Assembly (NCBI GenBank): GCA_001724265.1
Contig: MEDY01000126.1
Coordinates: 1-64,000, forward strand
Direction of reading: 5' to 3'
DNA length: 64,000 bases
From: Rhizaria sp. SCN 62-66
Lineage: Eukaryota; Rhizaria, unplaced
In this document: positions 59,101 through 64,000 of the stretch, one piece after another
Layout: each line of letters begins with the position of its first letter
Numbering within the stretch: position 1 is the first letter of the stretch
The notes under the pieces: model-generated
Told to the model about the DNA's origin: nothing
The model's input: the letters and a program-made list of their open reading frames with translations, nothing else
Databases searched by the model: none
Made by a program: the position numbers and the translations under genes

Positions 59101-60519
59101 CGCCGCAGTCTCAGCGTTTTTGTCGTAGAGCGCAGTGGCCGCGAGCGGAGCATCGTCAAAATCCTCAATATCGAACAGTTCATCAACAGTATCATCAGCA
59201 GCGTCGTTGACCCAACGCCCGCGGACAAACCGTGCACCGCCGACAATCGCGCCCGTGCTTGCGGTGCCCGCAGCATTCACCGCAGCGTTGTTGTTGTGGT
59301 TATTGACCGCCGCAGCAGTACTGGCAGTGTTGTTCGTGGGAAGTGGGGCGGCGGCATCCAACTCGCCGCTGTCAGAATCAGCCTTTGCATTCGCATTCGC
59401 ATCGAGAGTGTTGTTTCTAGCTGCAGTAGGACTGAAATCGGGCGTAAGCGTGTTCATAAGCTCCTCAGTCCCCGCGGCAACAGCAGTACTCGAGCCGCTC
59501 GTTCCAGCGTCAACGCGGCCGTGATCGTCCGAGATCGAGTCTGAGGAGAGACTCACGGTCACCTCAGTCGGCTTCTTGATCGCATTCGTGATGTTCAGAC
59601 TGTTGTTGGCGTTGGTGGTGACGTTGCTGCTCCTGTCGTCGTCGTCGAAGTCGCTGAGGTCGTCCAACGCATCAGCGTCGGCCTGAGGAAGACTCTTAGT
59701 GCTCAAACCCAGGCTATCAAAAGCACTGGCGCTGGCGCTGGCGCTGCTGCTTGAGGCACCCACGCTGCGGCCACTGGCAAAGCTGTTGGCAGCAGCGGAG
59801 GACTTGCCACCAATGTTGTCGTTCTCAGTGGTGGTGAAGAAATCAGCATCATCTTCGTCGTCATCGTTGTTGCCGTTGATCCGCGTCTTGGTGTCGGTGT
59901 CATAGCCGGCGAAAGAGGAGGAAGCCTTGCTGCCGCCGGAGCCCTTCTGCTGCTGCTTGGTGGCGAGCGCAACGCCGGCGGGCACAGCCGGGATGAACCT
60001 CAGTGACGATGACGCTGACGCAGCTGTAGAAGCGGCAGTGGCAGTGGCAGCATGACGCTTCGCAGCGAACGAGCCTGCCGCAGAGTGCGAGGCCGACGCG
60101 GCAGTCGAGGCGGAGGCGGAGGACTGGGCGGGGGTGTAGATCGTGTGGTGAACAGCCTGGATGATTGGCGTGAACGCGGCCACGGTCTGGTTGGGAGCCG
60201 TGCGGACCAAGTCAATCCACTGGAGGATCATACCAAACGCTTCCTCAGTCGTGAAATCAGAGGAGCTGGAAGAGCCTGCCGGTGCTACAGCGCCAGAAGA
60301 GGCGGAGGACGAAGCAGGGGCAAACGTGGGCTTGTAGGACGAGGAAGGGAACGCGCCGGCAGCGCTCCCAGTTGTGGCACTCGAGCCAGCGGTGGAGCCA
60401 GCGGGCGGGGCTGGGTGGGGACCGAATGTTTCGTAGATATGGTTCGCGGAGCGCGAGAGGGCGTCGCAATGGGTGCGCAGGGACTGCACCCGGGCACGGA
60501 AGTCGGCCGTCGTCGACAT
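56176..60519 (-). CDS. Unrecognised 1447-residue acidic low-complexity protein
   Basis: Single frame from ATG 60519 (MSTTADFRARVQSLRTHCDALSR) to TGA. The N-terminal ~130 residues look folded: a predicted helix, then FTTEEAFGMILQWIDLVRTAPNQTVAAFTPIIQAVHHTIY. The middle ~1150 residues alternate Ala, Asn, Gly and Ser runs with many acidic clusters (DDLSDFDDDDR, FDIEDFDD, FSIGDDDDDN, FGGLDDIEDFSE, DDLVEFNETDDVVNVDGD, DDLFGALDDGDD). These repeat a Phe/Leu-Gly/Asp-Asp-Leu theme reminiscent of short linear adaptor-binding motifs; that reading is speculative. The C-terminal ~150 residues (VSSVLETGAKREMFEFGAVIGSQG, then AVVDNTIAAVRATLAARAGRAAAVQKAAEK) are again ordered and helical. The N-terminal helical domain could be an ENTH/FH2-like module, but I cannot name a family. 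It is divergent from SCYL1. Confidence 0.8.
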   Translation of the reverse strand: MSTTADFRARVQSLRTHCDALSRSANHIYETFGPHPAPPAGSTAGSSATTGSAAGAFPSSSYKPTFAPASSSASSGAVAPAGSSSSSDFTTEEAFGMILQWIDLVRTAPNQTVAAFTPIIQAVHHTIYTPAQSSASASTAASASHSAAGSFAAKRHAATATAASTAASASSSLRFIPAVPAGVALATKQQQKGSGGSKASSSFAGYDTDTKTRINGNNDDDEDDADFFTTTENDNIGGKSSAAANSFASGRSVGASSSSASASASAFDSLGLSTKSLPQADADALDDLSDFDDDDRSSNVTTNANNSLNITNAIKKPTEVTVSLSSDSISDDHGRVDAGTSGSSTAVAAGTEELMNTLTPDFSPTAARNNTLDANANAKADSDSGELDAAAPLPTNNTASTAAAVNNHNNNAAVNAAGTASTGAIVGGARFVRGRWVNDAADDTVDELFDIEDFDDAPLAATALYDKNAETAANNKQQLQQRKPRAADVNANAPSASGSGSESGFSIGDDDDDNTGDGTNVMDPAVAAARAAFASACDNDNITVNNNSKNNNKNNDNDVDTDGFGNGEDDEDSDHTAAAAAAAAAAAAAAALHTAASAAAGGAGVTISQQRAGLFRITAPDDAAMRETLMRAVAPAHSEQAGGQQAVGDKGDSASAAAAAAGKNIGDDDFGGLDDIEDFSENTAAAAATAATTTATTIANNNSGSAKPNGNGNGDDDEENYGDLDITAVIDAHELHNNNSNNTANISSNNNSSGVANGVTLAFDNNACKDASEATANTHTGAGAAALQQQKQQQSGGPAGLMRPNFPHQMRLDSDDLVEFNETDDVVNVDGDPLPPPRRNPSHPNNNNSNNNDASLDNNNNNHTTMLNVNTNKRNGLSSGSHRSTGSGSGAGNSRTLPSGGLNSAVTAAIIGASGLTSAGAGGLLSPGGYPLNIDHIPGPSTTSAGGSGSGSQSQSHSQSGFGGGGNGGGGGGRGSGSTAGGSSAYGNITNLSKSGSSSNNKGRNNNNAGFLHSSHAGAATGASASGDTDADGGGSDSMSWAAVSTGTAAGFNGGGFASGGFGGFGSGFTPTAHLIHSGNNAAGGGGNISSSSSSSSSNNNVRAAAAAGLLNSATPSATATSNGGIPSHLNITASLASKHRTLDAESLTAVTRRPQRHHSVGSDSRPKLEGAAAAAAAALRAQMTLSLAGNDDADDLFGALDDGDDEDYGGTTKTLQNLRTKAALTTSSLSTTKSAHNSNAGSNGADSSAAAAANGSNSAGNVPAAAAAAAAIGDSDSARATVRATNGEGANTAAGVVILGTGKVFTAGSRVSSVLETGAKREMFEFGAVIGSQGAKSNSTVPWAALVASVAASDAAHNSLVRFATAADPPPTSIDSATVTGLESESNAAACDSVTSVLHAALVGRGGDSAAVVDNTIAAVRATLAARAGRAAAVQKAAEKQQPQQQ

Positions 60520-61050
60520 GGGGAGCACGGGGCGGCTTCAAAGCCCAGAGCTGTTGTGGGGGGAAGACACGAAGAAGGCGACGCTCGTGCTGCTTTGCAA
60601 GAGGGTTTGTGGCGTCCCGAAGAGACCTGAAGAGCTACGATTAAAAATAAAGACGAGAAAAGATAATGAGAACAGCAGAGTGCCATCGGATATGCACGCT
60701 TTTGATTGTTTCGGCGACCTTGAGACGTCTGGAGTTCGACCGTTGCCCTCCGTCCGTTCCAGCCTCCCGCTCGTGGTTTGCAGGCTGGCCGACCGAGAGG
60801 GGACTGTGGGTCCCGGTCCAGGGAGCTGGATACCTAACTTCACGCTTCTCCAGCACCCTCGTTTCATTGTCAGTGATGCTGTAACTATTTTCCACATTAG
60901 CAAATGCGCTTATCATTAGGCCCCTTTATTTGCGGCACCAGAAAGTCGTGACGATCCCCTTCGAATCCGTGCTGCTTTAACCACGACTCTCGCATTGCGT
61001 TTCCACTCACGATCTTCCTTTCTCTTTGCTCTTTGCACACCCTCTAGGCG
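60520..61050. promoter_or_regulatory. Divergent promoter region, 1447-aa protein / SCYL1
   Basis: 531 bp. CACCCTCTAG at 61038-61047 lies 3 nt before the SCYL1 ATG after a long pyrimidine-rich stretch, and CCACAACAG on the minus strand lies 34 nt before the other ATG. Both look like 3' splice sites. No gene seen. Confidence 0.45.
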
Positions 61051-64000
61051 ATGGGCAACGTCGATAGCTCGTCGTTTCCCTACACCATCGGCAGTGAGGT
61101 GCCTACTTACCGCTCTGGCAAGTCCTACTGGACTATGTTTGAGGGTACAGACAAGGTTCGTTGTCTCTCCTCTCAACTTCGCTTTGCTCGTCAGCAAAGC
61201 GCTACCCTCTCTTTGCAACAGCCCTTGTGTTCTTTAATATTCTTCATTTTAACTAGTTTTCCACTATATTGAGCTTTAACATGTGTTATATCATTAATTT
61301 AAAGATTTGCGACGATAGACCGAACTCTTGCTGCCTATATTCCCCCTCGTATCCACGCTCACACCTTCACGTACCCCCTCCTTGCCCTTCGCTATCTCTT
61401 CTGTCTTCTGTCCACTATAACGACAATAACAACACACTACAGGCTACCAACGCGCCGGTGACGATTTTTAGCCTCGACAAAGAAGCCTTCAGCAACCGCG
61501 TTGAGCCCGCCAAAAACGCTCTTTCGGTACTCAAAACCCTCCGACACCCCGGTGTCATTAAGTTTATCACTGCCGTCGAGCTCCCTGGTCACATCCACCT
61601 CGTCACGGAGCGCGTCACACCTCTCAACATCCCGTTCTGCCCGCCGCCCGACGACGCCGGCGACGCCGACACCGCGGGCCTCACCGCGAGCGGCGGGATT
61701 AGCGCCGAGTCGCTCGCCGCCGCCGCCGCCGGTCCACGCCGCGCTGGCTCTGGCACTGGGACCGGGGGGTCGACCACGGCGGTGGCTGGCGGCGCCTCGC
61801 TCGACTTGGGTCCTCACGCACAGCCCTCCTCCTCCCCGGACTCTCTCTCTGCGTTGATCGTGCTTGGAGTCTACCAGCTCACGTCAGCGCTAGTTTTCCT
61901 CTCGGACTGCGGCATTGTCCACGGCAACATCAACCCTGGCACGGTGTTTGTCGCTGAAAACGGCGATTGGAAGCTCGGCGGCTTCGATCTCGCGTTCAAA
62001 GTCCCGCAAACGACCGTTGGCACCCCCACGAGTTCCGGTGGCGCAGGCGGCGTGGGTGCCTCCCAGGTCCGCGCCGTTCCGCCGCTCACGCGCCAGTCGT
62101 GGTCGGTCCAAGTTGAAGCCTTTGCGCCACCAGAGTTCCGCTCGCAGCGCTGGGCCGAGACCGAGGCCGCGCCTGTGTACGCCACCGACGTCTACGCTCT
62201 CGGCGTGCTGATTAAAGAGCTGTATACGAAGACTGCGAAGCCGCTCAATAGCACGGCCGGGCTTGCGGGCGCTGGGGCTGGCTCCCCCGCCGCCGTCCCC
62301 GCGGCGCTTGCCACTGTCCAGCAACAGCTGACCTCGTCCTCTGCGTCATCGCGTCCGTCGCCAGCGTCTGTACTACAGTGTCCTTTCTTCTACACGCCGC
62401 TCATCAGCTCGATCACTTTCCTGGACCGGTTGATGGTGCAGAGCGCTGAGGAGAAAGTGCGCTTTTACAAGTCTCTCCCCACGGTGGCCGCGTCTTTTCC
62501 GCTCTGCGCTCTGCGTGACCGTGTCGTCCCAGACTTGATCACGGCGCTCGAGTACTCGGGTGCTTCGGACGCCCCTTTCCCGTCTCTGTTGGCGTGCGTG
62601 CTCAACGTCTCCAAGATGTGCCTGACGCCTGCAGTGTATGCGAAGCGCATTTTGCCGATCATCACGCGGCTGTTCAAGGCGACGGAGCGCGCGGTGCGAG
62701 TGCATTTGCTGCAGCACGTCTCGTCGTACGCACCGTTCCTTTCCTCCAACACCATCGACACCGAGGTACTGCCGCAGGTGCTCACGGGTTTCCGCGACAC
62801 GCACCCGCTGGTACGCGACCTCACCGTCCGCGCATTACCGTACTTGGCAGAATACTTATCCCCAGACGCCGTCGAGCAGCGCATCTTGCCTCCCCTTGCC
62901 GCGCTGCAAGCAGACCCGTCGCCCGATCTCCGCGCTGTGACCGTGGGGTGCATCGCGCAAGTGGCGCGCGCTCTGCCCCGCGGAGCGCAGGAGCGCGTGC
63001 TGCTGCCCGTCTTCTCCCGCGGGCTCCGCGACACGCACGCGCCCACGCGCCTCGCCTGTATCGCCGGTCTGTTGGCGACCCTTGACGTCTACAGCGCCGA
63101 AGTCTGTGCCCGCAAGATCATGCCTTACACTGTGCCGTACACTCTCGACGGGGTTCCCGCAGTGCGCCGGGCCGCGCTCAACCTCGCCGAGGGGCTTTTG
63201 ACCCGTGTGCGTGCCAAGGTCGAGCAGCTGGGCGAGAGTGAGGACGTCACCGCGACTGGCGGCGCTGCTGGTGGCACGCTCAATGCTAATGCAGTCACGG
63301 TTTCTGCGTCGGCTGCTGCCCCCGCGGCGGCTGCGGCGGCAGCGGGACAGCAAAGCGGTGGCGGCGGGTCAAGCGGGACTGATGTTGCGGCGTCTGCCCT
63401 GACGGTGGCTTCGTCGTATTTGGGCTCTGTGGGCGCGTGGGCCGCGTCCACGGTCAGCAGCCGCGTGACGACGGCAGTCCAGGCCGCGCTAGTCAGCGGC
63501 ATGCCTGCCGCCGCCGCCGCGCAGCAGCAACAGCAGCAGCAGCAGGCGAAATCAACCGGTTTCGCGGCGAACGGCGCGAACAGTGCCAACAGCTACGGAA
63601 GCGGCAGCGGCAGCAGTATGAGCAGTGGCGTCGGCATTGGAGGCAGCAACACGAGCTACGCAGCTGCCGCGTCCCGGCCCTCTGGCCCCGCCCCCGCCTC
63701 CTCTGGCCTTGGCGGTAGTGTCGCGTTTCATACTCCCTCAGTGTCGTCATCAAGCTCGAGCTCGAGGCCTCATAACAACGATATGAGTGGGTTTTTCGAC
63801 TCTGCGCCTGCCGGCAAGCCCGCCGCTGCCGCAACGACCAAGGGAAGCGCTAACAGTGGGTTTGGCATGAGCGGCGCGTCCGATGTGCCTGACTCTGCGT
63901 TTCCGGACTGGGGGGACGACTTCGGTGTCGCAGCCGCTTCTTCCACCTCAAACGCTCAGAAGAGCAAAACCAACGCGAATACCAACGCATTCGAAGCCAT
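61051..64000 (+). CDS. SCYL1: SCY1-like pseudokinase SCYL1 (3' end beyond window)
   Basis: Exon 1 (61051-61155, MGNVDSSSFPYTIGSEVPTYRSGKSYW) joins exon 2 (from 61443) in phase 0 across a 287-nt intron with a GTTCGT donor; exon 2 stays open to the window edge. The kinase-like domain shows ATNAPVTIFSLDKE where the ATP lysine region lies, KTLRHPGVIKFI, and GIVHGNINPGTVFVAENGDWKLGGFDLAF. HGN replaces HRD and GGF replaces DFG, the mark of a pseudokinase. HEAT repeats follow (VRVHLLQHVSSYAPFL, VRDLTVRALPYLAEYL, and ARALPRGAQERVLLPVFSRGL), then Ala/Gln/Gly/Ser-rich sequence with FFDSAP and FPDWGDDFG blocks. SCYL1 proteins bind COPI and act in Golgi-ER retrograde traffic. A ~35-residue Ala/Gly insert sits in the kinase-like domain. 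Confidence 0.92.

Noticed and set aside
60950-60990. TTCGAATCC string resembling a tRNA B box
   Set aside because: No acceptor or anticodon stem could be formed around it.

Overview
This is a 64 kb piece of a nuclear genome from a flagellated, GC-rich, unicellular-type eukaryote. Support comes from short spliceosomal introns (15 located, about 97-287 nt), eukaryote-only genes, and three axonemal or intraflagellar genes (DRC7, a DNAAF6/PIH1D3-like factor and a kinesin-2 motor). Many proteins carry inserted Ala, Gly, Ser, Asn, Gln or Thr runs. I cannot assign a genus.

Layout. Positions 1-6000 look like a decaying region: a 231 bp palindromic terminal-inverted-repeat element, an unrecognised long ORF with two in-frame TAG triplets, and a type IIC P-type ATPase that has lost its phosphorylation-site segment. 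From 7 kb to 24 kb the genes are dense and mostly clean: a sugar-porter MFS protein (-), TRAPPC1 (+), DRC7 (-), SRP receptor alpha (-), kinesin-2 (+), an unrecognised probable mitochondrial protein (-) and clathrin light chain (+). From 25.2 to 39.5 kb a single intronless reading frame encodes a 4750-residue low-complexity protein ending in a CaaX box (CVVM). A DNAAF6-like gene with five exons (-) follows, then a 2048-residue low-complexity protein (-), a MAK11/PAK1IP1 WD40 protein with a long RGG tail (+), SEC13 (-), a 1447-residue low-complexity protein (-), and SCYL1 (+), which runs off the right edge.

Functionally the recognised genes fall into two groups. One serves the early secretory and vesicle pathway (SRP receptor, TRAPPC1, SEC13, clathrin light chain, SCYL1). 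The other builds or serves motile flagella (DRC7, DNAAF6-like, kinesin-2). Their co-location does not by itself imply co-regulation.

The most distinctive signals are: (1) a 5' splice-site preference with C at intron position +4 in 13 of 15 introns (GTACGT is the modal hexamer); (2) a pyrimidine-rich tract ending in AG within 0-8 nt of the start codon in about half of the genes, suggesting 5'-UTR introns or spliced-leader trans-splicing; (3) the giant CaaX-terminated low-complexity protein; and (4) absence of TAG as a stop codon in all 15 genes whose ends are visible, while three in-frame TAGs occur in the two leftmost genes.
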